NCBI GenBank assembly: GCA_910577165.1
Contig: CAJTLX010000007.1
Span: 21,131-85,130, forward strand
DNA: 64,000 nt
Origin: an uncultured Lachnospiraceae bacterium
GTDB taxonomy: Bacteria; Bacillota; Clostridia; Lachnospirales; Lachnospiraceae
Direction of reading: 5' to 3'
The notes beneath the pieces were generated by a model. That model ran no database searches, was not told the DNA's origin, and was given only the letters and a program-made list of their open reading frames with translations. This document shows, one piece after another, positions 17,146-26,548 of the stretch. A program made the position numbers and the translations under genes. Position 1 is the stretch's first letter. Each line of letters begins with the position of its first letter.

Positions 17146-18414
17146 TCACTTTTGTTTATTTTCATGGCTGCCTGCAAGAAATCCACTTGACCAGGCAATC
17201 TGGAGATTAAACCCCCCGGTCAGAGCGTCCACATCAAGCACTTCGCCCGCGAAATACACTCCCCTTACAAGGCGCGACTCCATCGTGGAAGGATTGACCT
17301 CGCGCACATCGACACCGCCCTTTGTGATCACTGCCTCCGTATAGTCACCACTGGAAATAACTGGAAAACACAGTCCCTTTAACAGTTCTACAATTCGCCT
17401 GCGCTCCTCCTTTTTTATCGCATTGACCTGCACTTCTGGTGAAATACCACTGAGTTCTATTATAACCCTGATCAATTTTTGTGGCAATAGATGATCTAGC
17501 GCATTTTTAAAACATTTATTTTTTGCTTCATCAAAATCTCTCAGGATCCGCGCATCCAACTGTTCGGCTGACAGCGCGGGTTTCAAATCGATAAAAAGCG
17601 ACATACGGCACTGATCAAACAGCGGTGCGGCATAGCTGCTGGCACTTAAAATAACCGGTCCGCTCACCCCTGTGCCAGTGAAAACCAGCTCGCCGAAATC
17701 TTCATAGATCTCCTTCTTTCTTTTTTTCGTCTTTTCCTCCATCCAGGAATCCACAGTTAGCCGAATACGAATATTTTTTAGAGAGAGTCCCTCTAATTCC
17801 TTTTGAAAAGGAGAATCCAGTACAAGCCCCACAAGAGCAGGATAACATTTTGTTACCTTATGGCCGAGTGCCTTTGCAAAGCGATATCCGTCCCCCGTTG
17901 CCCCCGTAGTTTTGTAGGATAAGCCGCCCGTTGCGACAATGCAGGCATCCCCGAAAACTTCCGTGCCGTCCGCTGTGACAAGAAAGGAAAACTGTCCGTC
18001 CTTTGCGCGGATTTCCTTCACTTTCGTATTTAAGGAAATGGTCACTTTCTGTTTTTTCAGCTCCTGCTCCAAAGCCCGGATAACATCGGAGGAGCGATCC
18101 GATACCGGAAAGACCCGCGCTCCGCGCTCCACCTTTGTGGAAAGCCCAATCGAATGAAAATATGCGATGGTATCCTGATTGGAAAAATGATGAAAGGCAC
18201 TATATAAAAAACGTGGATTTGTTACCACGTTTTTGTACAAATCTTCCATATCGCAGGCATTTGTCAAATTGCAGCGACCTTTGCCAGTAATATATAGTTT
18301 TTTTCCAAGCTTTTCATTTTGTTCAAGCAATACCACCGTATGCCCGTTCTGCGCAGCTGCAATCGCTGCCATCATCCCGGCGGCTCCGCCGCCTACAATC
18401 AGTATCCTCGCCAT
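17146..18414 (-). CDS. BaiN/YhiN-family NAD(P)/FAD-dependent oxidoreductase
   Basis: A 422-residue flavoprotein of the HI0933/YhiN family. The N-terminal FAD-binding Rossmann motif VGGGAAGMMAA (residues 7-17) is followed by NEKLGKKLYITGKGRCNLTN, a family hallmark, a mid-protein CIVATGGLSYKTTGATGDGY segment, and the C-terminal FAD contact YFAGEVLDVDALTGGFNLQ. One family member, BaiN, takes part in bile-acid dehydroxylation, but most members have no proven role, so the substrate stays open. The gene lies 10 bp upstream of cmk and 2 bp after the GerMN lipoprotein gene, in one operon. Confidence 0.9.
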   Translation of the reverse strand: MARILIVGGGAAGMMAAIAAAQNGHTVVLLEQNEKLGKKLYITGKGRCNLTNACDMEDLYKNVVTNPRFLYSAFHHFSNQDTIAYFHSIGLSTKVERGARVFPVSDRSSDVIRALEQELKKQKVTISLNTKVKEIRAKDGQFSFLVTADGTEVFGDACIVATGGLSYKTTGATGDGYRFAKALGHKVTKCYPALVGLVLDSPFQKELEGLSLKNIRIRLTVDSWMEEKTKKRKKEIYEDFGELVFTGTGVSGPVILSASSYAAPLFDQCRMSLFIDLKPALSAEQLDARILRDFDEAKNKCFKNALDHLLPQKLIRVIIELSGISPEVQVNAIKKEERRRIVELLKGLCFPVISSGDYTEAVITKGGVDVREVNPSTMESRLVRGVYFAGEVLDVDALTGGFNLQIAWSSGFLAGSHENKQK

Positions 18415-18416
18415 AA

Positions 18417-18956
18417 TTACCTGCCCATATACACATAATTTAAATCAAAATTTCGATTTTCTGACTGGTAGGCTACACCGCCCGCCCGGAAAATAATCCC
18501 GGAATACTCGGAAAAATTATCCAGTAAACTCTGGGAGAGCGCGTCTAGGATCGCACTCTCAAGTCGGGAACCCGCATAGCGGACTGGCACACTGTCGCTC
18601 TCAAAATCCACGATCAGATTTTCCTCCTCCACGGTTACATCCCGCAAGCTTACGACAACGGAAACATCCTCCATCGTCCCCGCCACATATTCTGCAAGTT
18701 CTCTTGGTGTCATGGTAACACTACCGGTAAGTACAGAAGTAACTTCAACTGTCTCCAGATCCTCAGAGAGAGTATAGTAAGTAATATCCGTCACTTCAAT
18801 CGGAAACAGGGTGGACGTTTGCGTAAGCTGTGGTGCTTTGGTCGGAAATTCTGTAATCTCCTCATCCGGCGGCGGATTCTTACCGCAGCTTCCCATAGAC
18901 AGCAGGAAAAGAGCTGCCGCCAAAAATACACATTTTGCTGCGAATTTCCTCCTCAT
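18417..18956 (-). CDS. GerMN-domain lipoprotein
   Basis: A 179-residue probable lipoprotein. The N-terminus has a basic start (MRRKFAAK), a hydrophobic stretch and a lipobox-like LSMGSC with the cysteine near residue 24. A low-complexity Thr/Pro linker follows, then a GerMN-type domain at about residues 60-170 (LTGSVTMTPRELAEYVAGTM, then NLIVDFESDS, ESAILDALSQSLLDNF). GerMN domains occur in sporulation and germination proteins such as GerM and LpqB. The ATG at 18956 is preferred for its AAAGGA site and proper signal-peptide position over a frame to 18986. It lies 128 bp after pgsA in the same direction. A role in the spore envelope is inference. Confidence 0.78.
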   Translation of the reverse strand: MRRKFAAKCVFLAAALFLLSMGSCGKNPPPDEEITEFPTKAPQLTQTSTLFPIEVTDITYYTLSEDLETVEVTSVLTGSVTMTPRELAEYVAGTMEDVSVVVSLRDVTVEEENLIVDFESDSVPVRYAGSRLESAILDALSQSLLDNFSEYSGIIFRAGGVAYQSENRNFDLNYVYMGR

Positions 18957-19084
18957 CGTGCCACATCCTTTCCCAAAAAATTCCAAAAAAACTTTCCGGT
19001 TCCCGTCTGCTTTTCATTTCCTTCTATATTAGATGGTAACACAGAACTATGTCATTTCCATGTTAGCTTTATGACAGCTTCTTG

Positions 19085-19627
19085 CTATTTCGTTCCCGCA
19101 GTAATTACCCTCCTGTTTTGATAAATATACACACAAAGTGAAATTACCGTTAACGCGACTGAGGCATAGAGAAAAAGTTGCTCTAAAACATTAAAAAACG
19201 CGCTGTCCAGATCGACGATAAAGAGTACACACATCACCATCTGCACCACCGTTTTTATTTTTCCCCAATAGTTTGCGGCAATCACGATATTATTATCCGC
19301 CGCAATCAGCCGAAACCCGCTGATAATAAATTCTCTGCCGATAATCAGGACAACTACCCATGCAGAGACTGTACCAAACTGAACGAAACAGATAAATGCC
19401 GAACATACCAGCAATTTATCTGCAAGCGGATCCATAAATTTTCCGAAATCCGTCACAAGATTATTTTTGCGCGCCAAGTACCCGTCAAGAAAATCCGAGG
19501 CGGAGGCGACGGAAAAAATAACTGCGGCGATATAATTTCCGGCAGAAATTCCAGGAGCCAGCATAAAAATCAGAAAGACCGGAACCATACACGCCCGAAA
19601 TACAGTAATTTTATTTGGTAAATTCAT
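19085..19627 (-). CDS. pgsA: CDP-diacylglycerol-glycerol-3-phosphate 3-phosphatidyltransferase
   Basis: This membrane enzyme makes phosphatidylglycerol phosphate, the precursor of phosphatidylglycerol and cardiolipin. The 180-residue protein has the CDP-alcohol phosphotransferase signature: DFLDGYLAR followed by DFGKFMDPLAD, with all conserved aspartates and the glycines and arginine in place. About five or six membrane helices are visible. It follows rimO by 47 bp, a neighbour pairing common in Firmicutes. Its product feeds cardiolipin synthase, encoded at 22-23.5 kb. Confidence 0.95.
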   Translation of the reverse strand: MNLPNKITVFRACMVPVFLIFMLAPGISAGNYIAAVIFSVASASDFLDGYLARKNNLVTDFGKFMDPLADKLLVCSAFICFVQFGTVSAWVVVLIIGREFIISGFRLIAADNNIVIAANYWGKIKTVVQMVMCVLFIVDLDSAFFNVLEQLFLYASVALTVISLCVYIYQNRRVITAGTK

Positions 19628-19674
19628 ATACTACCTCTTTTCCGCATACCGCAAAACCTGTTCTCGGTACGCAA

Positions 19675-20997
19675 TTATATTGCCTTGCCAATCAGATCAT
19701 AGCCCTTCGCTTCCATAATTTTAACGCGGACAAAATCCCCCGATAGATATTCGTCCTGCCCATAAAAGAAAATATATCCATCCACCTTTGGCGCATCCAT
19801 ATAGGAGCGTCCAAGAAATACATCCTCCTTAACAAGTTTGCCCTCCACCATCACATCAAGCACTCTTCCTATCATCCCTTCCGCATTTTCAAAGGCGATC
19901 TGCTGTTGTATGTGCATAAGTTCTTTCTGGCGTTTTGTCTTTACCTTCTTTAAAATCTGATCTTTTCGCTTTGCGGCTGGTGTGCCCTCCTCTTTTGAGT
20001 AGGGAAAAACACCCAAGCGGTCAAAACGCATTTTTTTTATAAAATCTTTCAACTCCTCGTGATCCTTATCGGTCTCGCCCGGAAATCCGGTGATTAACGT
20101 GGTGCGCAGCACAATATCCGGAATTTCAGAGCGCAGTTTTGCAATTAGTTTTTCCAGTTCCGCTCGGTTTGTGCGCCGCCCCATCGCGTGCAGTATCTGG
20201 TCGGAGGCATGCTGGATTGGCATATCAAGGTAATGACATAATTTTTCGCCTCTCTTCATCCGCTCGATCAGTTCGTCAGTAATTTCCTCCGGATAACAGT
20301 ATAATAGCCGTATCCAGGAAATCCCCGAAATCGCAGCAAGCCGATCAATCAACTCCACCAAACTTTTTTTATGATATAGATCTATACCATAGAGTGTTGT
20401 CTCCTGAGCAACTAAAATCAGTTCCCTACAGCCACCCTCCGCAAGAAACTCTGCCTCTGCGATTAACCTCTCCATCGGGATGCTCCGGTAATTGCCACGC
20501 ATTTTTGGGATGGCGCAATAGGTGCAGTGCTTGTCGCACCCTTCTGCAATTTTTAAGTAGTTGGTGTATCCCCCCGTGGTACTAACGCGCTTCGTATCCG
20601 GCAGGGGAAGTGCATCCATCTCCCGAAATACACTCTGTGCCTTTCCCGCGATCACACTCTCAATCACCGGGACAATCGCGTCATAGCTGGTGGTGCCCAC
20701 CATCGCATCCACCTCCGGAATCTGCTCTTCAATTTCCTTTCGGTAACGCTCGGCAAGACATCCTGCTACAATTAACGCTTTTAAACGTCCATCTTTTTTG
20801 TATTCCGCCATCTCAAGGATCGTGTCAATACTCTCCTGCTTTGCATCGTGGATAAAGCAGCAGGTATTGATCACGATAACTTCTGCATCCTCCTCCGTCT
20901 CCGTCAGCGAATACCCCGCATCACGCAAAAGGCCTAGCATCACTTCGCTGTCCACTAAATTCTTGTCGCATCCTAGCGAGATAAAACACACATTCAT
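19675..20997 (-). CDS. rimO: Ribosomal protein S12 methylthiotransferase RimO
   Basis: This radical-SAM enzyme adds a methylthio group to an aspartate of ribosomal protein S12. The 440-residue protein has the N-terminal MTTase domain with cluster cysteines in LGCDKNLVDSE, NTCCFIHDAK and VAGCLAERY, the radical-SAM motif EGCDKHCTYCAIP (CxxxCxxC) at about residues 150-162, and a C-terminal TRAM domain (about 375-440). The CDKN motif and length separate RimO from MiaB. The ATG at 20997 follows CAGGG and is preferred over a TTG at 21012. It is upstream of pgsA in the same operon. Confidence 0.95.
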   Translation of the reverse strand: MNVCFISLGCDKNLVDSEVMLGLLRDAGYSLTETEEDAEVIVINTCCFIHDAKQESIDTILEMAEYKKDGRLKALIVAGCLAERYRKEIEEQIPEVDAMVGTTSYDAIVPVIESVIAGKAQSVFREMDALPLPDTKRVSTTGGYTNYLKIAEGCDKHCTYCAIPKMRGNYRSIPMERLIAEAEFLAEGGCRELILVAQETTLYGIDLYHKKSLVELIDRLAAISGISWIRLLYCYPEEITDELIERMKRGEKLCHYLDMPIQHASDQILHAMGRRTNRAELEKLIAKLRSEIPDIVLRTTLITGFPGETDKDHEELKDFIKKMRFDRLGVFPYSKEEGTPAAKRKDQILKKVKTKRQKELMHIQQQIAFENAEGMIGRVLDVMVEGKLVKEDVFLGRSYMDAPKVDGYIFFYGQDEYLSGDFVRVKIMEAKGYDLIGKAI

Positions 20998-21091
20998 AAG
21001 AAAACCCTGCAATTCTAATTTATTTTTTAGCTATTTATTCATTTAATATGCTTTCCGCGCTTTATGCAAAGCATGGTATTAGTGTATGTTT

Positions 21092-21940
21092 CTAGTCTAA
21101 TATATTTTCTGTACTTTGCAGACAATTTACCATAAGCATCGCGATGGTCATCGGACCAACACCGCCGGGCACGGGCGTAATGTAGGAAGCCTTCTCCTTG
21201 ACGGAATCAAAATCCACATCGCCGCAAAGTTTCCCATTCTCCTGTCGGTGAATGCCGACATCAATCACCACAGCACCATCTTTTATATATTCTTCTGTGA
21301 TGAATTTCGGTTTTCCAAGTGCCGCGATTAAGATATCGGCGCGCCCGGTAATCTCGGCAAGATTTTTTGTGCGGGAATGGCAGACGGTCACTGTACCATT
21401 TTCGCGTAACAAAAGTGCTGCCATCGGTTTGCCGACAATATTGCTGCGCCCGACCACCACGCATTCCTTTCCCTCAATAGAAATGCCAGTGCGTTTTAAT
21501 AGTTCAATAATGCCCGCAGGGGTACAGGAAACAAACCCCTTTGTCCCAACATTTAACCGCCCGACATTTTGCACATGGAACCCATCCACATCCTTGTCCG
21601 GAGAGATCGTCTGGATTACGTTTTCCTCGCTGATCTGCTCTGGCAGCGGAAGCTGTACCAAAATCCCATTCACATCCGCTCTCCCATTGAGTTCCTCAAT
21701 CAGAGAAAGCAGTTCCTCCTGAGTGGTTTCTTCTGGAAGCTCATAGGAGAGTGAGCGAAATCCCACATATTCACAAGCTTTCTTTTTATTTCCGACATAG
21801 ACACTTGAAGCTGGGTCTGCACCCACTTGAATTACGGCGAGCGTCACAAAAATTTCCCTTTTGGCAAGTTCTGCCACCGCCACTTTCACTTCCTCCTTGA
21901 TTTGCGCGGATATCTTTTTTCCATCAATAATCTCTGCCAT
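21092..21940 (-). CDS. folD: Methylenetetrahydrofolate dehydrogenase/cyclohydrolase FolD
   Basis: This bifunctional enzyme interconverts 5,10-methylene-, methenyl- and 10-formyl-tetrahydrofolate. The 282-residue protein has the substrate-side motif VGADPASSVYVGNKKKACE (catalytic Lys), GILVQLPLPEQI, the NADP-binding VVGRSNIVGKPMAALLL and the C-terminal TPVPGGVGPMTIAML. The ATG at 21940 follows AAAGGAGGGC; the longer frame to 22114 has no family match and overlaps the cardiolipin synthase gene. It lies 11 bp after cls and is probably cotranscribed from the cls promoter. Confidence 0.97.
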   Translation of the reverse strand: MAEIIDGKKISAQIKEEVKVAVAELAKREIFVTLAVIQVGADPASSVYVGNKKKACEYVGFRSLSYELPEETTQEELLSLIEELNGRADVNGILVQLPLPEQISEENVIQTISPDKDVDGFHVQNVGRLNVGTKGFVSCTPAGIIELLKRTGISIEGKECVVVGRSNIVGKPMAALLLRENGTVTVCHSRTKNLAEITGRADILIAALGKPKFITEEYIKDGAVVIDVGIHRQENGKLCGDVDFDSVKEKASYITPVPGGVGPMTIAMLMVNCLQSTENILD

Positions 21941-21951
21941 ATAGCCCTCCT

Positions 21952-23481
21952 TTAAAATAGTGGTGCAAAAAGTTTTAAAATTGCCTGAATCAACACTTTT
22001 TGCAGCACCGGTTTTAACATATCCCTTGTGACAGGGATACTTTTTGCAATTGTTTCCAGTGCGTCCTGTTTTACGTCCATTACGGAGCTTGTCCGATAGA
22101 GGAAAACACCGCACTCAAAATGCAGATACAGACTGCGATAGTCAAGATTCACTGTGCCCACTGTCGCCACGCGATCATCGCAGACAAAGCATTTTGCATG
22201 GATAAAGCCCGGCTCAAACTCATAGATTTTCACCCCTCCATCCATCAGCTGCTCGTAATAACTCTGTGTCAGCATAAACGCGGTCTTTTTATCCGGGATA
22301 TGGGGCGTTACAATGCGCACATCCACACCGCGCTTTGCCGCTAAGGTCAGCGCGGTTGCGATCTCGTTGTCGATGATCAGGTAGGGAGTGAACATATAGA
22401 CATAGTCCTTTGCCGTATTGATAATATTTAAATATACATTCTCGCCGACGTTCTCCAAATCCAGCGGACTGTCGCCGTAGGGCTGCACAAAGCCATCACT
22501 CTCATAATGCTCCTTATGGTAAGCGTGCGGGCGAAACACCTCAAAAGAAGTATCTGTCGGACGAAGTGCGTTCCAGGTATGAAGGAACATCACCGTCAAA
22601 TTCCAGACCGCATCCCCCTTTAACATAATCCCGGTGTCCTTCCAATAGCCAAAACGCTCTTTCTCATTAATGTATTCATCTGCCAGATTGATGCCACCAG
22701 TAAAGCCGACATCCCCGTCAATCACAAGAATTTTTCGGTGATCGCGGTTATTCATCACAACGGAGACAAAAGGCACAAAGGGATTGAATGCCTCGCATGA
22801 AATTCCATACTCTTCCAAGACCATATCATAGCCCTGCGGCAGCAGGCGCAGACAGCCGATATCATCATACATTAACCGGACATCTAATCCCGCCGCTGCC
22901 TTTTCTTTTAAAATCGCGAGAATCGTATTCCACATCCTGCCATCCGCGATAATAAAATACTCCATAAAAATAAAATGCTTTGCTTTTTTTAATTCTTCCA
23001 CAATATACGGAAAATTTTCTTCCCCGCTCTTAAAATATTTTGTCTGTGTGTTTTTCCAGAGCGGAGCGTTTGCAAAATCCCTTAGATAGCGCACCTGTCC
23101 GTAAACCGTCTCCGATTCCTCCTCCACCTGCTCAAGAATCCCCGGCTCCTGCACAATTGTATGTTCCAATTTTTTCCAGGAAGCATTAAGTTTTTCACGC
23201 AATTTCTTTGAGGGCTGTCTGGTTCCGAAAAAGGCGAACATCATGCCGCCAAGCAGCGGGAAAATCAGGATCGGCACTGACCATGCCAGCTTGTACGCCG
23301 GGTTTTGCCTGCTGTTGATCACAATAAACAATACAACGATGCTGGTGATGCGAAACACCGCGTTGACCACCGGAGAAATATTTGAGAATGTAAGCAGGGA
23401 AAGTACCAGCCAAGTAACCTGCAAAATAAGCAGTGCACCCACAATCAAAATGCGGTATACAATCATCTTTTTACTCTTCAT
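21952..23481 (-). CDS. cls: Cardiolipin synthase
   Basis: This phospholipase-D-family membrane enzyme condenses two phosphatidylglycerols into cardiolipin. The 509-residue protein has two N-terminal membrane helices (about residues 8-30 and 35-57), then two HKD catalytic motifs: HRKILVIDGDVGFTGGINLA and HAKCFVCDDRVATVGTVNLD. The ATG at 23481 follows AAAGGAGTG; the longer frame to 23583 has no membrane-protein start features and overlaps the promoter. A consensus promoter is found at 23521-23549. Confidence 0.95.
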   Translation of the reverse strand: MKSKKMIVYRILIVGALLILQVTWLVLSLLTFSNISPVVNAVFRITSIVVLFIVINSRQNPAYKLAWSVPILIFPLLGGMMFAFFGTRQPSKKLREKLNASWKKLEHTIVQEPGILEQVEEESETVYGQVRYLRDFANAPLWKNTQTKYFKSGEENFPYIVEELKKAKHFIFMEYFIIADGRMWNTILAILKEKAAAGLDVRLMYDDIGCLRLLPQGYDMVLEEYGISCEAFNPFVPFVSVVMNNRDHRKILVIDGDVGFTGGINLADEYINEKERFGYWKDTGIMLKGDAVWNLTVMFLHTWNALRPTDTSFEVFRPHAYHKEHYESDGFVQPYGDSPLDLENVGENVYLNIINTAKDYVYMFTPYLIIDNEIATALTLAAKRGVDVRIVTPHIPDKKTAFMLTQSYYEQLMDGGVKIYEFEPGFIHAKCFVCDDRVATVGTVNLDYRSLYLHFECGVFLYRTSSVMDVKQDALETIAKSIPVTRDMLKPVLQKVLIQAILKLFAPLF

Positions 23482-23520
23482 CGGTTTTTCACTCCTTTTT
23501 TCCTTTTCCCACTCCATCTG

Positions 23521-23549
23521 ATTATAAACGATTTTCCAGAATGGTTCAA
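23521..23549 (-). promoter_or_regulatory. Sigma-A promoter of cls-folD
   Basis: On the minus strand TTGAAC (23549-23544) and a perfect TATAAT (23526-23521) are separated by 17 bp. The start point would be about 30 bp upstream of the cls ATG. Confidence 0.75.
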
Positions 23550-23587
23550 TATTCCAAAAATAAACTTTGTATAAAGAAAGCAAGAGA

Positions 23588-23618
23588 AAAGGATGGCAGT
23601 TTTACCATACCATCCTTT
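23588..23618 (-). terminator. Intrinsic terminator after the aconitase-family gene
   Basis: AAAGGATGG (23588-23596) pairs with CCATCCTTT (23610-23618). The minus strand continues as TTTTCTC past the stem and the hairpin is about 10 bp beyond the hydratase stop codon. A plus-strand T-run also exists, so it may act in both directions. Confidence 0.8.
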
Positions 23619-23626
23619 TTTATTTC

Positions 23627-25924
23627 CTATGCGCGATAATAATTGATCAGGCATCCCTTTAAAATAATTTCCCTCTCATCTTTTGTCATCTCGCCCAGGC
23701 GCAGAGTAAATTCTTTCACTGTATCACCAAGCGCATACGCTTTTACCTCTGCCCTTTCCTCCTGCACCGCCTTAAAAATATCCGGAATAAAAAGATAATC
23801 TCCGTTGGCAAACGGCAATTTTTCATCCGCACGATCAAGCAAAAACGGAAGCATCCCCCAGTTGATTAGGTTGGAGCGGTAACGCTTTGTCGCGTACTCT
23901 CTTGCAATGTTCGCCAGACCGCCAAGCACCTTCTGGCAGCTTGCCGCCTGCTCTCTTGCGGAGCCATCCCCCGGTTTTACCGCATAGATTACGGAGCCTA
24001 CCTGAAGTTCTCCCGCATCGACGGATTTGATCTTATCAAGTTTTGCAAAAACTTCGCGCAGTTCCGGCAGTGCCGCGATCATCTCCTCTTTCTTCCCGCC
24101 CGCACATCTTGCCTTTTCCGCTGCTGCCACCTCTTTTGCACGCCCGACATAGAGCGGATCTTTGCGCGAGAGCGTATACTCTGCAAGACCGAGCGGATTT
24201 GAGCGGAATGAGGAGGTCTCGCCGGACGGGATCAACTCGTCTGTTGTTGTCACCGGATCGTTAATGACGCAGACTACCTTTAACAAAATATCCGGGGTGA
24301 GCGCGCTCATCACCGGCCAGTCCTTAATGCCCGGTCCAAATTTTACACTGACCTTTGCATCCGCCTTTCCCACACCATTAAACACACGCTTTTCATAGAT
24401 TGTCTTGTCAAAGAAATATTTCGGCTTAGTGAAATTGACATCCATATATTCCGCCGAAGTCAAAAATCCCTTGTTTGCTGCTGTCGCTGCAATCGAGCGC
24501 GCATCCATCAGTGCCACGGACGCAATCTGTCCATTTGTCACTTTAGAGCCTTCGCGATTTGGGAAATTCCTTGTCGAGTGGCGGATGCTAAGCCCGTTGT
24601 TGGACGGAACATCGCCCGCGCCAAAGCAAGGTCCACAGAATGCTGTGCGCACCGTTGCCCCCGCTCCCATCAATTTTGCCACCGCACCGTTTTTCACTAA
24701 CTCCATAAAGATTGGCTGGCTTGCCGGATACACGCTTAACGAGAATTCGTCCGCGCCGATATCTTTGCCGGAGAGAATATCCGCCGCATCGCAAATATTT
24801 TCAAAACCGCCGCCTGCGCACCCTGCAATCACGCCCTGCTCGACATAAAGCCTTCCGTTTTTAATCTTGTCGCGCAGACGGTATTCCACTTTATTGTTGT
24901 CAAGGCTAACCAGTGCCTTTTTCTCCACCTCTGCCAAAATATCTGAAAGATTTGCATTTAACTCATCCACCTCGTAGGTATTGCTCGGATGGAACGGCAT
25001 GGCAATCATCGGTTTGATCCTGGCTAAATCCACATAGATCATCCCGTCATAATATGCCACATCGCCCGGTGTTAACTCTTTGTAGTCCCCGCTTCTGCCA
25101 TGGATCTCGTAAAATTCTTTTACCGCGCTATCCGTCTCCCAGATAGAAGAAAGACAGGTGGTCTCCGTGGTCATCACATCAATGCCAATGCGGTAATCGA
25201 CACTTAGATTTGCAATGCCGTCGCCGACAAACTCCATCACCTTATTATTGACGTATCCATTGGCAAATACCTCGCCGATAATCGCAAGCGCGATATCCTG
25301 CGGACCGACAAAGGGTGCTGGCTTCCCGGTTAAATATACGCCCACCACCTTGGGCATATTGATATCGTAGGTCTTTTTTAGAAGCTGCTTTACTAACTCA
25401 GGTCCCCCCTCACCGATCGCCATTGTGCCGAGCGCGCCATAGCGCGTGTGGGAATCGGAACCTAGAATCATCCCTCCGCCAACCGCCAACATCTCGCGCG
25501 CAAACTGGTGGATCACCGCCTGGTGTGGCGGAACATAAATGCCGCCGTAACGCTTTGCGCAGGATAAGCCAAACATATGGTCGTCCTCGTTGATCGTCCC
25601 GCCAACCGCACAGAGGCTGTTGTGGCAGTTCGTTAAGACATAGGGAACCGGAAATTCAGTAAGACCGCTTGCGCGTGCTGTCTGAATAATTCCAACAAAA
25701 GTGATATCGTGGGAAGTTAATTTATCAAACCGAATTTTTAACTTCTCCATATTTCCCGATTCATTGTGCGCGGATAAAATTTTGTAAGCCATCGTCTGTT
25801 TTGCCGCATCCTCTGCTTTTGGTACATGGGGAAGCTTTGCCGCAAGCACTGCCTGCGCATCGCTATTTTCCTCCACAATCTCTCTGCCAGAAATAAGATA
25901 GGCACCCTTTTTAAAGAGTTTCAT
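23627..25924 (-). CDS. Aconitase-family hydratase
   Basis: A 765-residue member of the aconitase/IPM isomerase superfamily with both the large iron-sulfur domain and the C-terminal swivel domain. Cluster-ligand cysteines are present in IAGCAGGGFENIC (about residue 375) and FCGPCFG (about residues 440-445), and the active-site segment GSDSHTRYGALGTMAIGEGG is well conserved. The first cysteine motif departs from the classical SCTNS of aconitase and homoaconitase, so the substrate may differ; the divergent YbhJ-like group is the closest I can name. Lachnospiraceae often carry this form annotated simply as hydratase. It follows a small membrane-protein gene by 31 bp. Confidence 0.85.
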   Translation of the reverse strand: MKLFKKGAYLISGREIVEENSDAQAVLAAKLPHVPKAEDAAKQTMAYKILSAHNESGNMEKLKIRFDKLTSHDITFVGIIQTARASGLTEFPVPYVLTNCHNSLCAVGGTINEDDHMFGLSCAKRYGGIYVPPHQAVIHQFAREMLAVGGGMILGSDSHTRYGALGTMAIGEGGPELVKQLLKKTYDINMPKVVGVYLTGKPAPFVGPQDIALAIIGEVFANGYVNNKVMEFVGDGIANLSVDYRIGIDVMTTETTCLSSIWETDSAVKEFYEIHGRSGDYKELTPGDVAYYDGMIYVDLARIKPMIAMPFHPSNTYEVDELNANLSDILAEVEKKALVSLDNNKVEYRLRDKIKNGRLYVEQGVIAGCAGGGFENICDAADILSGKDIGADEFSLSVYPASQPIFMELVKNGAVAKLMGAGATVRTAFCGPCFGAGDVPSNNGLSIRHSTRNFPNREGSKVTNGQIASVALMDARSIAATAANKGFLTSAEYMDVNFTKPKYFFDKTIYEKRVFNGVGKADAKVSVKFGPGIKDWPVMSALTPDILLKVVCVINDPVTTTDELIPSGETSSFRSNPLGLAEYTLSRKDPLYVGRAKEVAAAEKARCAGGKKEEMIAALPELREVFAKLDKIKSVDAGELQVGSVIYAVKPGDGSAREQAASCQKVLGGLANIAREYATKRYRSNLINWGMLPFLLDRADEKLPFANGDYLFIPDIFKAVQEERAEVKAYALGDTVKEFTLRLGEMTKDEREIILKGCLINYYRA

Positions 25925-25955
25925 TTATAATCCTCCATTTCAATTATCAATCTCT

Positions 25956-26459
25956 TTATTTAAATAGTTCCTGGACTTCGTCACAGTCCGTATATTTTGT
26001 GGACTGAAAGAGTCCGTCGCCCGCCTTCACACTCATATGTATGTTATCCTCCTCCTCCGTAAATATCAGGCAGATCTTTCCGGTAAAAGTTCTGGTAAAA
26101 TAACCGGCATAGGTTTCTGCTTCCTCCCTGCCTGCGAACTTTACGCGAATCATCAGGAAATATCCCGGTGCCTGCGCATAATCCTGCACGTCAAACTTTC
26201 CGTAATAGTTTGCCCCAGCCGCAATCTGCGTATTCGCTAAGTCCTCGGAAAGAAAATAGAAATTCTCCTCCATATTCTCAAAATACAATCGGATGGACTC
26301 AATCTCCTGCCCTGTATTGTTTTTGATCACAATCCTCCTCGTATTTGCTGCTCTTGCAAGCAGTGCGACGAAAATCAGGATAAGAACTGCTATCCCTGAC
26401 GCAAATGCCTCTGCGGGAAGCCTGCGCTTCTTTTTCGTCCCGCTTGTCTGTCCGTCCAT
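25956..26459 (-). CDS. Single-pass membrane-anchored hypothetical protein
   Basis: A 167-residue protein of unknown function. A short basic cytoplasmic N-terminus (SGTKKKRRL) precedes one membrane helix at about residues 20-40 (GIAVLILIFVALLARA). The rest, about 125 residues, is predicted outside the cell and looks beta-rich, with no recognised domain. Of two adjacent ATG codons, the second (26459) has better spacing from GGAGGA. The gene has its own promoter and is followed by the hydratase gene, so the pair is likely an operon; no functional link is evident. Confidence 0.7.
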   Translation of the reverse strand: MDGQTSGTKKKRRLPAEAFASGIAVLILIFVALLARAANTRRIVIKNNTGQEIESIRLYFENMEENFYFLSEDLANTQIAAGANYYGKFDVQDYAQAPGYFLMIRVKFAGREEAETYAGYFTRTFTGKICLIFTEEEDNIHMSVKAGDGLFQSTKYTDCDEVQELFK

Positions 26460-26510
26460 CATTCCTCCATTTCCACTCCCAAAAAACTTTTTTCGCGCAT
26501 ATCACCACTT

Positions 26511-26539
26511 ATTGTAATCGCTCCACCCTATTTTCGCAA
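26511..26539 (-). promoter_or_regulatory. Sigma-A promoter of the membrane protein/hydratase operon
   Basis: On the minus strand TTGCGA (26539-26534) and TACAAT (26516-26511) are separated by 17 bp, between the stop of the antiporter operon and the 167-aa protein gene. Confidence 0.6.
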
Positions 26540-26548
26540 GTAATTTTT

